Assembly (NCBI RefSeq): GCF_003149185.1
Contig: NZ_QGDO01000006.1
Location: forward strand, 248,001 to 312,000
Direction of reading: 5' to 3'
DNA length: 64,000 nucleotides
Source of the DNA: Sediminitomix flava
Lineage (GTDB): Bacteria; Bacteroidota; Bacteroidia; Cytophagales; Flammeovirgaceae
Position 1 is the stretch's first letter. Each line of letters opens with the position of its first letter. A program made the position numbers and the translations under genes. Shown here piece after piece: positions 63,836 to 64,000 of the stretch. Below the pieces are notes generated by a model. The model searched no databases, was not told the DNA's origin, and worked only from the letters and a program-made list of their open reading frames with translations.

Positions 63836-64000
63836 CTATCTTACTGTTCTAAAGAAGAAAGCTGTAGTAAAGCTAAAGAACAAGCCCATAAAACAAATAT
63901 CTAGGGTTTGCATACTTGCTTGTGCAAGGAACGAATTGGCTGCCCAATTCAGCATTTCTATACTTTGTTCTACTTCCTCTGCTGTCATATCAGGAGCGCT
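63836..64000 (-). CDS. C-terminal end of an unidentified membrane protein, truncated by the window
   Basis: On the minus strand the frame runs from the window edge to TAG at 63836-63838 (54 residues visible). It starts SAPDMTAEEVEQSIEML and ends in a hydrophobic segment (MQTLDICFMGLFFSFTTAFFF) and RTVR. The end resembles DUF4199 proteins, small membrane proteins of Bacteroidetes, but this is uncertain with so little sequence. It shares the terminator at 63782-63815. Confidence 0.6.
   Translation of the reverse strand, partial: SAPDMTAEEVEQSIEMLNWAANSFLAQASMQTLDICFMGLFFSFTTAFFFRTVR

Overview
The window is an ordinary-looking chromosomal segment of an AT-rich member of the Bacteroidetes, probably a marine Cytophagales/Flammeovirga-like lineage. 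The lineage call rests on several signs: a type IX secretion pair (PorU-PorV); a succinyl/acetyl-ornithine arginine pathway in the Bacteroidetes gene order; histidine kinases and lipoproteins of Bacteroidetes type; start codons without Shine-Dalgarno sequences but with A-rich upstream tracts; and promoters of the form TTTG-N19/20-TAnnTTTG. I see no IS element, prophage, CRISPR array, rRNA or tRNA gene.

Layout: 1-6852 holds the end of a caspase-family protein, a SurA-like foldase lipoprotein, a PhoB/PhoR-like two-component pair and an RluA-type pseudouridine synthase. 6987-11528 holds galactose mutarotase, a membrane protein with a second histidine kinase, and a RecD/Dda-like helicase. 11552-20339 is a complete arginine operon (synthase-argG-argC-argD-argF'-argB-argE-argH). 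20361-33868 is a mixed housekeeping stretch: metF-like, recA, a maltoporin-like porin, a lipid A-type acyltransferase, YjbQ, NhaD, an exported HAD protein, and ldhA-lrgA-lrgB. 34302-45776 is the ribosomal protein cluster from rplP to rplQ, including secY, map, infA and rpoA. 46046-57854 holds carA, porU, porV, guaB, a GH53 galactanase and a flavin oxidase. 58025-63773 is a probable iron-uptake operon (DUF4856, imelysin, TonB receptor, fatty acid/sterol hydroxylase-like membrane protein). A truncated gene runs off the right end.

The most interesting element is in the 343-base gap before the arginine operon. A textbook promoter is followed by a 32-codon open reading frame whose last 14 codons contain six arginine codons. 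Several mutually exclusive hairpins and then the arginine genes follow. This looks like an arginine-sensing leader peptide (attenuator) that standard gene calling misses. Other points worth checking: an S10/spc ribosomal operon that begins abruptly at rplP with its own promoter; tandem hairpins with compensatory changes between rpoA and rplQ; an unusually long L29; an IMP dehydrogenase of the Tritrichomonas type; inverted repeats over the recA and iron-operon promoters; and alanine at the specificity position of the ornithine transcarbamylase homologue.
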